A DNA stretch of 39,484 nt from Burkholderiales bacterium (GTDB lineage: Bacteria > Pseudomonadota > Gammaproteobacteria > Burkholderiales > Thiobacteraceae): NCBI GenBank assembly GCA_018781585.1, contig JADMJT010000003.1, forward strand, positions 1-39,484, in the 5' to 3' direction. A program made the translations under genes and the position numbers. Shown piece by piece: positions 25,250 to 36,216 of the stretch. How positions within the stretch are numbered: the stretch's first letter is position 1; each line of letters starts with the position of its first letter. Under the pieces are notes generated by a model. That model was not told where the DNA came from, ran no database searches, and was given only the letters and a program-made list of their open reading frames with translations.

Positions 25250-26749
25250 TTACCCATACACCCACTGATTCAACAACAAGCGCGCTGCGTCGATCACTTC
25301 CGAGGCGGTCAGGCCGACCGGGCCGATATGTTTTGCGCTCAATTCATCCGCCGCCGCGCCGTGCAGGAATACGCCCAACAGCAGCGCATCGCGCGGGATC
25401 ATGCCTTGCGCCAATAGTGCGCCGATGATGCCCGCCAATACGTCGCCGGTACCTGCACTGGCCAAGCCCGGATTGCCGCTGCCGTTGAGATACCACGCGC
25501 CATTGGGTTGGGCGCAAACACTGCCCGCACCTTTGAGTACGACGAAACTGTTCAAGCGGGTGGCGAGGATGGTTGCCACATCCACGCGCTGGTAGCGCAC
25601 GTCGTCCGTGCTAGCGCCGATCAGTCGCGCCGCTTCTGCCGGGTGCGGGGTGATGATAGTTTTTGCCTTGCGTTTTGACACCTGTGCTTGCAACTCGGGG
25701 TCTTGTGCCAGCAGGTTGAGTGCATCGGCATCCAACACCAAGGGTAGCTCGGATTCGATGGCTTGTTTTAGCCATTGCACCGCATGGGCCGATTGCCCCA
25801 TGCCGGGCCCGGCCACGATGCAGCTGAGGTTTGGCAATGCCAGCAATTCATGCGCTGAACGCAACATTAATTCAGGTTGCAAGCCATCGATACGCGGCGC
25901 GCTATCGTCGATCAAGCCGAGATAGACGCGTCCGGCGCCGAGCTTTAACGCGGCGCGCCCGGCGAGCAAGGCGGCGCCGGCCATGCCCGGCGCGCCGCCA
26001 AGTACGCCGACGCTGCCGAACCGGGCCTTGTGGCTATTGAGCGGGCGCGGTGGCAGCAGCTTCGCCACCAAGGGTCGCTCGAGCAGCCAGCCGCTGGGCG
26101 GGCAGAGCAATTGCGTGTCCAACCCCAAGGTGCGCAGCCAGATATTGCCGCTATGATCCGGCCCGTCGCCGGTGAGCAAACCCGGCTTCAAGGCGAGGAA
26201 AGTTACGGTATGCGCAGCGCGGATGACCGGCCCCATGGCGTGGCCGGAGTCGGCATTCAGCCCGCTCGGGATATCCAGGGCAAGAATCGGTACGTTCAGA
26301 TCATTGGCTTGATTCACCAATTCGACATACGCGCCTTCCAAGGGCCGGGTGAGACCGATGCCAAATAAGCCGTCGATCACTAAGCCCCAGCGCCCATGCT
26401 CCGGAATGGCATCAAGGCAAGCATCCACCTCGATCCAAGCAGAATAGGCCACGCGGGCATCGGCGGAGAGTAAATTAGGATCGCCAGTAAAGACGACCTC
26501 TACCTTGTACCACCATGCTTTTAGTTGCGTTGCTGCGACAAAAGCATCACCGCCGTTATTGCCGGGTCCGGCCAATACCAGGATGGCCGAGCCGTCCGGC
26601 GCCAGCTCGCGCGCGATTTCGGCTGCCGCCAGCCCGGCGCGCGCCATGAGCGGAGGCGGGCTAGGCAGACGTCCAGCCTGAGCTTCGATCTCGCGCATCT
26701 GATCGGTGCTATAAATAGGATTAGGGAAAGGAATTTCGTATATATTCAT
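25250..26749 (-). CDS. nnr: Bifunctional NAD(P)H-hydrate epimerase / ADP-dependent NAD(P)H-hydrate dehydratase
   Basis: PPLMARAGLAAAEIARELAPDGSAILVLAGPGNNGGDAFVAATQL; VGVLGGAPGMAGAALLAGRAALKLGAGRVY; ITPHPAEAARL; NGSGNPGLASAGTGDVLAGIIGALLAQGM. Confidence 0.94.
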   Translation of the reverse strand: MNIYEIPFPNPIYSTDQMREIEAQAGRLPSPPPLMARAGLAAAEIARELAPDGSAILVLAGPGNNGGDAFVAATQLKAWWYKVEVVFTGDPNLLSADARVAYSAWIEVDACLDAIPEHGRWGLVIDGLFGIGLTRPLEGAYVELVNQANDLNVPILALDIPSGLNADSGHAMGPVIRAAHTVTFLALKPGLLTGDGPDHSGNIWLRTLGLDTQLLCPPSGWLLERPLVAKLLPPRPLNSHKARFGSVGVLGGAPGMAGAALLAGRAALKLGAGRVYLGLIDDSAPRIDGLQPELMLRSAHELLALPNLSCIVAGPGMGQSAHAVQWLKQAIESELPLVLDADALNLLAQDPELQAQVSKRKAKTIITPHPAEAARLIGASTDDVRYQRVDVATILATRLNSFVVLKGAGSVCAQPNGAWYLNGSGNPGLASAGTGDVLAGIIGALLAQGMIPRDALLLGVFLHGAAADELSAKHIGPVGLTASEVIDAARLLLNQWVYG

Positions 26750-26824
26750 AGGGCTAAATATCGGCAGAATTTAGCCGAAATATACCATGACGAGGCTGGT
26801 CCAACGGGGGAAAGGAACGTAATC

Positions 26825-27025
26825 ATGAAAGATGAAAAAACAAATCCATCTGGTGCCCCTATCGCGGCCTGCGATATCGAACATCGTTGCGCTATCGTGT
26901 CCTGCGCGACCTGTCTGTCGGAAATACCCGCCGACGTGGCGTTGACCTTTGACGGACCGGATTATGTACAGCACTTCTGTGGCCTCGATTGTCTTGAGGC
27001 GTGGAAACGTAAGCAGGCTAAATAG
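26825..27025 (+). CDS. Small Cys-rich protein, DUF3330-like
   Basis: MKDEKTNPSGAPIAACDIEHRCAIVSCATCLSEIPADVALTFDGPDYVQHFCGLDCLEAWKRKQAK; CxxC plus HFCGLDC pattern. Confidence 0.7.
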   Translation: MKDEKTNPSGAPIAACDIEHRCAIVSCATCLSEIPADVALTFDGPDYVQHFCGLDCLEAWKRKQAK

Positions 27026-27118
27026 CATCACCCTCAGGTAGCTGCATCAGGTTTCAGTGAGCCGGGCGCGGGTTTCGGGTAAAATTTCGCTTTTCCGCAT
27101 TAAAGCGATCCCCGAACC

Positions 27119-30100
27119 ATGTCCCAGTTAATCCAGTTGCGTGGCCGCAACGCCTTATCCCCTTTTCGTCACGACAAACTCAAGCTTGCGCTCGCACAAG
27201 CAGCACCCAGCATCGAGGCGGTGCATGCCGAGTTTTGGCATTTTGTCGCGCTGCGCCGCACGTTAAGCAGCGATGAACGCAAAACCCTGGAACAGATCCT
27301 GACTTATGGCCCGCATACCCAGCCGGGCGATACGCGCGGCCATCTGGTGCTGGTGACGCCGCGCATCGGCACGATTTCGCCCTGGTCCACCAAGGCCACC
27401 AATATCGCTCAGCAATGCGGGCTGGACGCGGTAGTGCGCATCGAGCGCGGCGTGGCCTGGTATTTCCGCAAAGCTGGCTGGGCGCCGCTGACGCGTGAAG
27501 AGAACCGCGCGGTGTACCCGCTGATTCATGACCGCATGACCGAAACCGTGCTCAATGACATGGAAGGCGTGAGCAAGCTGTTCGATCATCATCAGCCCTT
27601 GCCGCTCACCAGCGTGGATATTCTGGGCGGCGGGCGCGAGGCCTTGGCGGCGGCGAATCGCGAGCTGGGTTTGGCCCTCTCGCCGGACGAAATCGATTAC
27701 CTCGTAGAAAATTTCACGCGCATGGGGCGCAATCCCGCCGATGTCGAATTGATGATGTTCGCCCAGGCCAACTCCGAGCATTGCCGTCACAAAATTTTTA
27801 ACGCCGATTGGATAATCGACGGCACGCCGCAAACTGAGACGCTGTTCGGCATGATCCGCAATACGCATGCTTTGAACCCAGCCGGCACCCTGGTCGCGTA
27901 TTCGGACAATTCTTCCGTGATCGAAGGCGCGATGATCGAGCGCTTTTATCCTCACTCGGGCGGCACGGTGTACGGCTACACGCATGAGCCGACGCATATC
28001 TTGATGAAGGTGGAGACGCATAATCACCCCACCGCGATTTCACCCTTTCCTGGGGCGGCTACCGGCTCTGGCGGAGAGATTCGCGATGAAGGCGCCACCG
28101 GCACCGGCTCCAAGCCTAAGGCGGGTTTGTGCGGTTTTTCGGTTTCCAATCTCGCTATTCCTGGCCAGGAACAGCCATGGGAAGCGAATCCCATCGGCAA
28201 ACCCTCGCGCATCGCTTCCGCGCTGCAAATCATGATTGAAGGGCCGATTGGCGCCGCTTCCTTCAACAACGAATTCGGCCGGCCCAATCTTGCGGGATAT
28301 TTCCGCACCTATGAGCAAGCAGTGGCAGGGGAGATGCGCGGCTATCACAAGCCGATCATGTTGGCCGGCGGCGTCGGCAATATCTCGGAAGCGCATGTCG
28401 AAAAGCGCGAAGTGGTTGAAGGTGCGCTACTGATCCAGATCGGCGGACCGGGCATGTTGATTGGCCTCGGCGGCGGCGCGGCATCGAGCATGGATACCGG
28501 CGCCAACGTCGAAAGCCTTGATTTCGATTCGGTACAACGCGGCAATCCCGAGATGCAACGCCGTGCGCAAGAAGTCATCGACCGTTGCTGGCAATTGGGT
28601 ACGGCCAATCCGATTCTCTCGGTACACGATGTCGGCGCGGGCGGCTTATCCAATGCGCTGCCAGAAATAGTGCACGCCTGCGACCGCGGCGGACATTTCA
28701 AATTGCGCGAGATTCCAAGCGAAGAACCCGGCATGTCGCCGATGCAGATTTGGTGCAACGAAGCGCAAGAGCGTTATGTTTTGGCGATCAAACCCGATAG
28801 CCTGGAAACATTCAAAGCCATGTGCGAGCGCGAGCGTTGTCCGTTTGCGGTACTGGGTGTGGCCACGCGCGAGCATCATTTGGTGGTGGAAGACAGCCAT
28901 TTCGGCAACAAGCCGGTGGATGTGGATTTGTCGGTGATCTTGGGTAAGCCGCCGAAGATGACACGCGATGTGACGCATATACAGCGCGAGTTGTCGCCGA
29001 TCGATTTTGCGCCGATGCAACTAAACGAAGCCACCTTGCGCGTGCTGCGCTTACCGGTGGTAGCGAATAAAACCTTCCTCATTTCCATTGGCGACCGCAG
29101 CGTGGGTGGCTTTACCGCGCGCGATCAAATGGTCGGCCCCTGGCAAGTGCCGGTGGCCGATTGCGCCGTGACCTTGATGGGTTATCACACTTATCAAGGT
29201 GAGGCATTTGCTTTGGGCGAGCGCGCGCCGCTGGCCTTGATTGATGCGCCGGCTTCCGGGCGCATGGCGGTGGGCGAAGCGATTACGAATCTGGCGGCGG
29301 CGCCGATAATGAAGCTTTCCGACATCAAGCTTTCCGCCAATTGGATGGCCCCAGCCGGGCATCCGGGCGAGGATGCGGCGCTGTTCGATACCGTCAAAGC
29401 AGTGGGCATGGAGCTGTGCCCGCAGCTCGGCATCAGCATCCCGGTGGGCAAGGATTCGATGTCGATGAAAACGGTATGGGACGAGGGCGGCGGCAAAAAA
29501 GAAGTCACCGCGCCCGTATCGCTCATCGTCTCCGGCTTCGCCCCGGTGTACGACGCACGCAAAACCTTGACACCGCAACTGCGCACGGATTGTGGCGACA
29601 CCGATCTGATCTTGATTGATCTTGGCGCGGGACGTTGTCGCCTAGGCGGCTCGGCCTTGGCGCAGGTGTACAACCAGATCGGCGATTGCTGCCCGGATGT
29701 GGTGGATGCCGCCAAGCTTAAAGCGTTTTTTGAGACAGTGCAGGCGCTGAATCGCGATGGAAAACTGCTCGCCTATCACGACCGCGCCGATGGCGGCTTG
29801 TTCGTCACCTTGTGCGAAATGGCGTTTGCCGGCCATACCGGCATCACTTTAGATTTGGATGAGCTGTGTTTCGAACGCGTACGCAACGATATCGAACGCC
29901 ATGGCGATGACGAACCGCGGCTCGCGCCGGGCGAATATTCGCAACGCATTTTTAGCGTGCTGTTCAATGAAGAGTTGGGCGCGGTGCTGCAAGTGCGGCG
30001 CGGGGACACTCAGGCGGTGCTGGATGCTTTTCTTGCTGCGGACCTGCGCAGCGAGCTGCATGTGATCGGCGCGCTGAACAGCGACGACCATATCCGTTTT

Positions 30101-31090
30101 ATGCGCCAAGAGACGACGATTTACGATGCCGCGCGCATCGATTTGCAGCGCGTCTGGTCCGAGACCACGTATCACATGCAGCGCATGCGCGATAACCCCG
30201 AGTGCGCGCAGCAAGAATTCGATCGCCTATTGGATGCAAGCGATCCGGGCCTCTCGGTCGCGCTGTCTTATGATTTGAATGCGGACATCGCCGCGGCTTA
30301 TATCTCGGTTGGTATCGCAACCGGCCAGCGCCCGCGCATGGCGGTCTTGCGCGAGCAGGGCGTCAATGGCCAAGTGGAAATGGCAGCGGCGTTCGACCGC
30401 GCCGGGTTCGAGGCGGTGGACGTGCACATGAGCGATATCATCAGTGGCCGCGTGTCGCTGCGTGACTTCAAAGGCTTCGTCGCTTGCGGCGGCTTTTCTT
30501 ATGGCGACGTGCTGGGCGCGGGGGAGGGTTGGGCCAAGTCCATCTTGTTCAACCGCCGTGCGCGCGACGAATTCGAGGCATTCTTTCAACGCGACGATTC
30601 GTTCGCCCTAGGCATTTGCAATGGCTGCCAGATGATGAGCAACCTGCACAGCATCATTCCGGGTACGGCCCACTGGCCGCATTTTGTGCGCAACAAGTCA
30701 GAGCAATTCGAAGCGCGTTTCGTGCTGGTGGAAGTACAAGACAGCCCCGCCATCGTGTTTGATGGCATGGCTGGCAGCCGCATGCCAGTCGCGGTGGCGC
30801 ACGGTGAGGGCTATGCCGAATTCACCGATACAACTTCCCTAGCGCAGGCGCAAATCGCGCTACGCTTTGTCGATCACCACGCACAGCCAACTGAAACCTA
30901 CCCGCAGAACCCTAACGGCTCGCCTCAAGGTATCACCGGGCTCACCACGTCGAATGGCCGCTTCACCATCATGATGCCGCACCCGGAGCGCGTGTTCCGT
31001 GCGGTGCAGCACTCTTGGTATCCCCATGGCTGGCAGGAAGACGGCCCGTGGATGCGCATGTTCCGCAACGCGCGCAAGTGGGTTGGGTGA
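27119..31090 (+). CDS. purL: Phosphoribosylformylglycinamidine synthase (large fused form)
   Basis: 1323 aa; [61 protein letters not shown] (glutaminase Cys); [10 protein letters not shown]. Confidence 0.96.
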   Translation: MSQLIQLRGRNALSPFRHDKLKLALAQAAPSIEAVHAEFWHFVALRRTLSSDERKTLEQILTYGPHTQPGDTRGHLVLVTPRIGTISPWSTKATNIAQQCGLDAVVRIERGVAWYFRKAGWAPLTREENRAVYPLIHDRMTETVLNDMEGVSKLFDHHQPLPLTSVDILGGGREALAAANRELGLALSPDEIDYLVENFTRMGRNPADVELMMFAQANSEHCRHKIFNADWIIDGTPQTETLFGMIRNTHALNPAGTLVAYSDNSSVIEGAMIERFYPHSGGTVYGYTHEPTHILMKVETHNHPTAISPFPGAATGSGGEIRDEGATGTGSKPKAGLCGFSVSNLAIPGQEQPWEANPIGKPSRIASALQIMIEGPIGAASFNNEFGRPNLAGYFRTYEQAVAGEMRGYHKPIMLAGGVGNISEAHVEKREVVEGALLIQIGGPGMLIGLGGGAASSMDTGANVESLDFDSVQRGNPEMQRRAQEVIDRCWQLGTANPILSVHDVGAGGLSNALPEIVHACDRGGHFKLREIPSEEPGMSPMQIWCNEAQERYVLAIKPDSLETFKAMCERERCPFAVLGVATREHHLVVEDSHFGNKPVDVDLSVILGKPPKMTRDVTHIQRELSPIDFAPMQLNEATLRVLRLPVVANKTFLISIGDRSVGGFTARDQMVGPWQVPVADCAVTLMGYHTYQGEAFALGERAPLALIDAPASGRMAVGEAITNLAAAPIMKLSDIKLSANWMAPAGHPGEDAALFDTVKAVGMELCPQLGISIPVGKDSMSMKTVWDEGGGKKEVTAPVSLIVSGFAPVYDARKTLTPQLRTDCGDTDLILIDLGAGRCRLGGSALAQVYNQIGDCCPDVVDAAKLKAFFETVQALNRDGKLLAYHDRADGGLFVTLCEMAFAGHTGITLDLDELCFERVRNDIERHGDDEPRLAPGEYSQRIFSVLFNEELGAVLQVRRGDTQAVLDAFLAADLRSELHVIGALNSDDHIRFMRQETTIYDAARIDLQRVWSETTYHMQRMRDNPECAQQEFDRLLDASDPGLSVALSYDLNADIAAAYISVGIATGQRPRMAVLREQGVNGQVEMAAAFDRAGFEAVDVHMSDIISGRVSLRDFKGFVACGGFSYGDVLGAGEGWAKSILFNRRARDEFEAFFQRDDSFALGICNGCQMMSNLHSIIPGTAHWPHFVRNKSEQFEARFVLVEVQDSPAIVFDGMAGSRMPVAVAHGEGYAEFTDTTSLAQAQIALRFVDHHAQPTETYPQNPNGSPQGITGLTTSNGRFTIMMPHPERVFRAVQHSWYPHGWQEDGPWMRMFRNARKWVG

Positions 31091-31107
31091 GAAGATCTTT
31101 TTTGAAA

Positions 31108-31186
31108 TCACGGATGAACACGGATACACACGGATAAAAAACAGCGTGTGGCCTGTTTCGTCTTTTATCCGTGTTTATCCGTGGCT
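31108..31186. repeat. Inverted repeat D of the ATCCGTG family
   Basis: atcacggatgaacacggatacacacggataaaa ... ttttatccgtgtttatccgtggct. Confidence 0.85.
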
Positions 31187-31259
31187 AAAGTTTTGCTTTT
31201 GCTTGAAATCTAGCGCCTTCACCCCCATTTCACACCCCAAGTAACGAGAAAGCAAGGCT

Positions 31260-32195
31260 ATGCAATACAAAGACTATTACAAAATTCTCGGCGTGGAACG
31301 CGGGGCCTCGGAGGAAGAAATCAAAAAGGCCTACCGCAAGCTCGCGCGCAAATATCATCCCGACGTGTCGAAGGAAAAGGACGCGGAGGAAAAATTCAAA
31401 GCCGTGAACGAGGCGAATGATGTCCTGAGCGATCAGGAGAAGCGCGCCGCCTACGACCAACTGGGGCACTACAAACCAGGCCAAAATTTCCGGCCACCGC
31501 CGGCTTGGGAGCAGCAGTTCGGCCACGGCGCGCAGTCCGGCGATTTCGGTAATATGGATTTTGGCGACTTATTCTCGCAGATGTTCGGTGGGGGTGCAGC
31601 ACATGGACGGCGCGGTGGACGCGGCTTTGGACAAGCCGGACAAGATTTCGAGATGGCTTTTGAAATCACGCTGGAAGAAGCCTATCAGGGGGGTGAAAAA
31701 ACGCTGAAATTGGAAGTGCCTGAGCCGAGTCCACAGGGCTTCATGGTGCGTGTGCCACGCACGATCAAGGTGCGTATTCCGAAAGGCGCGACCGAGGGGC
31801 AGCGGCTACGCTTGCCGGGCAAGGGCGGTTCTGGGATGCATGGGGGTAAAGCGGGTGATTTGTATTTGCGCATCACCTTCCTGCCGCATGCGTGGTTTAA
31901 ACCCAGCGGACACGACCTAAATTTAGAGGTTCCGCTCACGCCCTGGGAAGCAGCGCTGGGCGCGAATGTGGAAATTCCCACCTTGGCGGGAAAAGTGCGC
32001 CTGAAGGTCAAGCCGGGCAGCCGCTCGGGGCAAAAGATGCGGCTCACCGGCAAAGGCTTGCCGAAAGCGGGTGATGCCTTCGGCGATCTTTATTGCGTGT
32101 TCCAGATCGCCACGCCGGAGCCCTTGAGCGAGCAAGAAAAGAAACTGTTCGAAGAGTTGCAACAATCTTCTACTTTTAATCCGCGCAGCTTTTAG
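31260..32195 (+). CDS. cbpA: DnaJ-class curved DNA-binding co-chaperone CbpA
   Basis: [58 protein letters not shown]; DnaJ C-terminal domains without zinc finger. Confidence 0.92.
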   Translation: MQYKDYYKILGVERGASEEEIKKAYRKLARKYHPDVSKEKDAEEKFKAVNEANDVLSDQEKRAAYDQLGHYKPGQNFRPPPAWEQQFGHGAQSGDFGNMDFGDLFSQMFGGGAAHGRRGGRGFGQAGQDFEMAFEITLEEAYQGGEKTLKLEVPEPSPQGFMVRVPRTIKVRIPKGATEGQRLRLPGKGGSGMHGGKAGDLYLRITFLPHAWFKPSGHDLNLEVPLTPWEAALGANVEIPTLAGKVRLKVKPGSRSGQKMRLTGKGLPKAGDAFGDLYCVFQIATPEPLSEQEKKLFEELQQSSTFNPRSF

Positions 32196-32210
32196 CGCTT
32201 TTTGTGACGA

Positions 32211-32250
32211 AAAAAACGGCGCTGCAGATTGCAGCGCCGTTTTCATTTTT
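32211..32250. terminator. Bidirectional rho-independent terminator between convergent cbpA and ppiC-like genes
   Basis: aaaaaACGGCGCTGCA-gat-TGCAGCGCCGTtttcattttt. Confidence 0.88.
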
Positions 32251-32260
32251 ATTACCTGAA

Positions 32261-33163
32261 TTACTTTTTGTCAGCAGGGGCGGGTGGTGTCGGCTTGTCA
32301 GCGGGTGTGCTCGGCACCGGGATGGTGGTCGCGGCCGGGGCCTGCGCGCCTTTGTACTCAATCTTGGCTTTGGCGCGTAAATCTTCGATGTGCTTACGCA
32401 ATTGCTCTTGTTGTACGCGTGGGGTGAGATTGGCTTTCACTTCGTCAAAAGCAGGCATATCTTTAACCTCTTCCAACTTGATAATGTGAAACCCGAATTG
32501 AGTTTGCACCGGGGCTTTAACGGTCTCGCCTTTTTTCAAGGCCACCATGGCGTCGGCAAACGGTTTCACAAAGCGCGCCGGCGGATTGAAACCCAAATCG
32601 CCACCCTTTGGTTTCGATCCTTCATCGAGTGATTTGCTGCTTGCCAGCTTATCGAATTTCGCGCCTTTTTTGAGTTGGGCGAGGATGTCCATCGCTTCCT
32701 TCTCGGTCTTCACCAAAATGTGGCGCGCGTGATACTGTTTGTCGCCCATTTGGGTTTTGATCTTGTCGTACTCCGCCTTGAGCAGGTCATCGGTAGCCGG
32801 GTGGGTTTTGGAAAAATCTTGTAGATAAGCGTTAACCACAATGGCCATTTCTGCCAGTTCGACCTGTTGTTTTACTTCAGGACGCTTATTAAAGCCTTGC
32901 TTGACTGCATCCTGGCGCGCGACTTCTCGGCCAACCAATTCTTCCAATACGGCTTTGCGCACTTCCGGCGTATCAGGTGCATTTTGCATGGCCGCTTGCT
33001 TCATGAAGTTGTCTATCATGGACTGGTAGAGCGGGGAGCCATTCACGGTAGCGATGACGGTTTCGTTGCTGCTGGCTTTCTTTTCTTCTTGGGCGTTGCA
33101 GGCATTCAGCAGCACCAAGCTACCGAGCGCGAGCAGGGCAATGCGGGCTTTGACGTTGCGCAT
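32261..33163 (-). CDS. Parvulin-type peptidyl-prolyl isomerase lipoprotein
   Basis: MRNVKARIALLALGSLVLLNAC lipobox; YHARHILVKTEKEAMDILAQLKKGAKFDKLA...GSKPKGGDLGF...VKAPVQTQFGFHIIKLEE. Confidence 0.92.
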   Translation of the reverse strand: MRNVKARIALLALGSLVLLNACNAQEEKKASSNETVIATVNGSPLYQSMIDNFMKQAAMQNAPDTPEVRKAVLEELVGREVARQDAVKQGFNKRPEVKQQVELAEMAIVVNAYLQDFSKTHPATDDLLKAEYDKIKTQMGDKQYHARHILVKTEKEAMDILAQLKKGAKFDKLASSKSLDEGSKPKGGDLGFNPPARFVKPFADAMVALKKGETVKAPVQTQFGFHIIKLEEVKDMPAFDEVKANLTPRVQQEQLRKHIEDLRAKAKIEYKGAQAPAATTIPVPSTPADKPTPPAPADKK

Positions 33164-33176
33164 AGTGATTCCTTTA

Positions 33177-33455
33177 TTAGTCATGGGTTGAAAAAAATTC
33201 GTCTGGGGTTTGAGCCTTGATGCTTAATGCGTGAATCTGTTTGTGCATCAGGTCGCCGAGCAATGCATATATTTTGCGGTGGCGCGCAAGGGTCGATTGT
33301 CCTGCAAACTGCTCAGATACGAGTGTAAGAAAAAAGTGCCCGCCACCGCTTTTAGCGCCGGCGTGGCCCGCATGGCTGGCGCTATCGTCTTGGATTTCGA
33401 TATGGGAGGGATTAAGTACGGCTAACCGGGCTTGTATGGTTTCAATCGTGTTCAT
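33177..33455 (-). CDS. BolA family protein
   Basis: [81 protein letters not shown]. Confidence 0.92.
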   Translation of the reverse strand: MNTIETIQARLAVLNPSHIEIQDDSASHAGHAGAKSGGGHFFLTLVSEQFAGQSTLARHRKIYALLGDLMHKQIHALSIKAQTPDEFFSTHD

Positions 33456-33754
33456 GCGGGGAATACCTTCTTAAAGGGTTTGACGCTGACTTGGGCATAT
33501 ATCCCCGCAGCGACATAAGGATCGGCCTCGGCCCAGGTTTTTGCAGCTTGCAGCGAGGAAAATTCGGCCACGATCAAGCTGCCGGTAAAACCCGCCGGGC
33601 CAGGATCGATGCTGTCAATCGCGGGAAAGGGGCCGGCGAGTAATAGTCGGCCTTCGTCTTGCAATTGTTTGAGCCGCTCCAGATGCGCGGGGCGCACAGA
33701 GAGGCGCCGTTCCAGGCTATCCGCTATATCTTCCCCCACGATGGCGTAAAGCAT
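33452..33754 (-). CDS. YciI-family protein
   Basis: [44 protein letters not shown]...[24 protein letters not shown]. Confidence 0.9.
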   Translation of the reverse strand: MLYAIVGEDIADSLERRLSVRPAHLERLKQLQDEGRLLLAGPFPAIDSIDPGPAGFTGSLIVAEFSSLQAAKTWAEADPYVAAGIYAQVSVKPFKKVFPA

Positions 33755-34362
33755 TAGGGGCTTTCTCCTTCTTCCATATGCTTGGAGAGCATCACGCCCT
33801 GCAGGACGATAAATACCAGCATCAGCCCCATGAAGCCGAACAACTTGAAATTCACCCAGGTGGATTCGGAGTAATTATAGGCCACATACAAATTGAGCAC
33901 GCCCATGCCGGAGAAGAACAGCGCCCAGCTTAGATTGAGCCGCCGCCACACCGGCGCGGGTAGTTTGACTTGGCCTTTCATCATCACGCTGATGAGATTC
34001 TTGTTAAACGCAAAATCAGAAACCAAGAGTGTCGCGGCAAACAGCCAATACAACACGGTGGGTTTCCATTTGATGAAAGTGGGATCATGCAGCCACAAGG
34101 TCGCGCCGCCGAACACGACGATCAGCCCCAGGCTGACCCAGAGCATGGCATCGACTTTGCCATGACGAAACCATACCCAGCCGATTTGTAGGAAAGTGGC
34201 GGCGATCGCAATGGCCGTCGCCATGAGAATCGGTATTTGCTTGATATCCGCGTGATAGCCGATCGCCACGGCCAGTGCATTGGCTTCCTCGGGATTGCTG
34301 CCCGCCAGCTTAAACGCGGCAAAAAAGAGAATGATGGGGAAGAGATCGAATAAAATTTTCAT
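33754..34362 (-). CDS. yciB: Septation protein A / YciB inner membrane protein
   Basis: [21 protein letters not shown]...[36 protein letters not shown]. Confidence 0.93.
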   Translation of the reverse strand: MKILFDLFPIILFFAAFKLAGSNPEEANALAVAIGYHADIKQIPILMATAIAIAATFLQIGWVWFRHGKVDAMLWVSLGLIVVFGGATLWLHDPTFIKWKPTVLYWLFAATLLVSDFAFNKNLISVMMKGQVKLPAPVWRRLNLSWALFFSGMGVLNLYVAYNYSESTWVNFKLFGFMGLMLVFIVLQGVMLSKHMEEGESP

Positions 34363-34402
34363 AGTGTGTCTAACGTGAAACTCGCGCAGCGAGCCTAAGT
34401 CC

Positions 34403-34426
34403 CTCTCTCCCGCTTGCGGGAGAGAG
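34403..34426. repeat. Perfect 11-bp palindrome CTCTCTCCCGC-TT-GCGGGAGAGAG
   Basis: Direct reading of 34403-34426. Confidence 0.85.
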
Positions 34427-34488
34427 TTGGGAGAGGGGGTAAACGGTCATGGAGGGTTTCCCAGTGTGGTTGACTATTGTCATGACCG

Positions 34489-35205
34489 TTAGTGTCTGAC
34501 AGTCCAGCGCGTGAAATATTCTTGCATCAGGCTTTTGACGATCGGGCCATAGACGGGTTTATCCGATTGACGCAGCCCTTCTTCGAAGAAGGCGGGCGCA
34601 TCTTCTGGCAGATTGCGGCTCAGGGTGTCGAAGGCTTCATGCATCAACTGCGCATCTTGGGTACGGGTGGCAACAATGGCAAAATTGAAATTCAGCGCGC
34701 GCCAGGGCCGGCCGGGGTTGGTTTTATCCAGGTCTTGCTTGATCGCAGCCGCAGTATGTTCCAACACGAGTTGCATTGCGCGGTACAACACGCGCAGCGT
34801 TTCTTCGGATGCGGTGGTGTTGGCTTCAGAGGCGAAGCCATTGACGATGGTGTCTAGTGCGTGAATTTCGCCCTCATGCCGTACCACCCAAAGTGCTACG
34901 CCGACCGCGACTTTTTCCACGTCGGCTTTAGCTTGGCTCAATTCCAAGCGCTCGGCCCAAGTGGCGAGGTCGGCGGCGATATTCACGCCATGCTCGCCCA
35001 GTTCGCCCGGATCGTCGTAAGGCAGGGGGCCGTATTCGCCATTCTCTCGATCGAGCTTGTCGAAAACAAACAAAAGCTGAGATAGCGCCTCGACCAATTG
35101 GCCGGGGCTAACGTCGCTCGGCAGCATGCCGCGTTCGGTGAAGCGCGATTCGATCGCTTGCGCAGCACGGGTGAACAGGGTTTGGATTTCTTGCAGCTCG
35201 GTCAT
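34489..35205 (-). CDS. Conserved hypothetical protein
   Basis: 238-aa ORF with good coding character, no family recognised. Confidence 0.7.
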   Translation of the reverse strand: MTELQEIQTLFTRAAQAIESRFTERGMLPSDVSPGQLVEALSQLLFVFDKLDRENGEYGPLPYDDPGELGEHGVNIAADLATWAERLELSQAKADVEKVAVGVALWVVRHEGEIHALDTIVNGFASEANTTASEETLRVLYRAMQLVLEHTAAAIKQDLDKTNPGRPWRALNFNFAIVATRTQDAQLMHEAFDTLSRNLPEDAPAFFEEGLRQSDKPVYGPIVKSLMQEYFTRWTVRH

Positions 35206-35327
35206 GGGATCCGCTCGGCGAAAGCCAAGCAGGGTGCTTATGAAGCTGGCAAGTTTAACATGGGCAAAACAGACAGAATAGCGGCGTTTTGCTAGAATTC
35301 CCTTTTATTAACCTGCTTTAACCCCGC

Positions 35328-36179
35328 TTGATCAAAGTTGACCTACACAGCCATTCCACTATTTCAGATGGTTTGATGACCCCACGCGAGTTGGTGCACC
35401 ATGCTGCCGCCCAAGGCGTGCAGGTACTTGCGCTGACCGACCACGATGACGTGGCGGGTATTCCGGAGGCGCGCGAAGCAGCGTTGCAAATCGGTATCAC
35501 CTTGATCGCGGGCACCGAAATTTCCGTCACTTGGCGCAACCGTACTCTGCATATCTTGGGTTTGCACCTTGATCCGGCGCATCCGGCGCTGCAACAAGGG
35601 TTGGCGCGGCTGCGCGCCTCTCGCGCCACCCGTGCGCAAAACATTGCTGACGAGTTATCCAAGGTAGGCATCCTGAACAGCTTGGAAGGCGCGCATAAAC
35701 ACGCGCCAGAAGGCATTATCAGCCGCACGCATTTCGCGCGGTTTTTAATCGAGCAGGGCCACGCAAAAGACATGAAGAGTGTATTCAAGCGCTATCTAGT
35801 CAAAGGCAAACCCGGCTACGTGCCGCATATTTGGGCTACGCTGGAAGAAGCCGTGAGTTGGATTATTGGCGCCGGCGGCATGCCGGTTATCGCGCATCCC
35901 GGTCGCTACGATTTGGGCAGCACCTTGATGAATGCCTTGTTTACCGAATTCAAATTACTCGGCGGCGCGGGCATTGAAGTCGTTTCGGGCAGCCACCACA
36001 TCGACAACTATGAACAGTTCACGCAGCTGGCCGAGAAATTCGGCTTGCGCGCTTCGCGCGGGTCGGACTATCACGGCCCCGGCCATAGCTATCGGGAGAT
36101 GGGCAAGTTGCCCGATTTACCCAGCCGCTGCCAACCGGTGTGGCAAGACTGGGAAGAGGTGCGCTCGCTCGCAGCATGA
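35328..36179 (+). CDS. PHP-domain phosphoesterase (RNase AM / YciV-like)
   Basis: IKVDLHSHSTISDGLMTPRELVHHAAAQGVQVLALTDHDDVAGI...MPVIAHPGRY...SGSHHIDNYEQF...GSDYHGPGH; TTG start. Confidence 0.9.
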   Translation: MIKVDLHSHSTISDGLMTPRELVHHAAAQGVQVLALTDHDDVAGIPEAREAALQIGITLIAGTEISVTWRNRTLHILGLHLDPAHPALQQGLARLRASRATRAQNIADELSKVGILNSLEGAHKHAPEGIISRTHFARFLIEQGHAKDMKSVFKRYLVKGKPGYVPHIWATLEEAVSWIIGAGGMPVIAHPGRYDLGSTLMNALFTEFKLLGGAGIEVVSGSHHIDNYEQFTQLAEKFGLRASRGSDYHGPGHSYREMGKLPDLPSRCQPVWQDWEEVRSLAA

Positions 36180-36216
36180 TGGAGGGCAAGGTTTCGCCCC
36201 AATCGCTCTAAAATCT

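Noticed and set aside
27263-28396. Long minus-strand ORFs opposite purL
   Set aside because: Shadow ORFs of a strongly conserved 1323-aa PurL reading frame.
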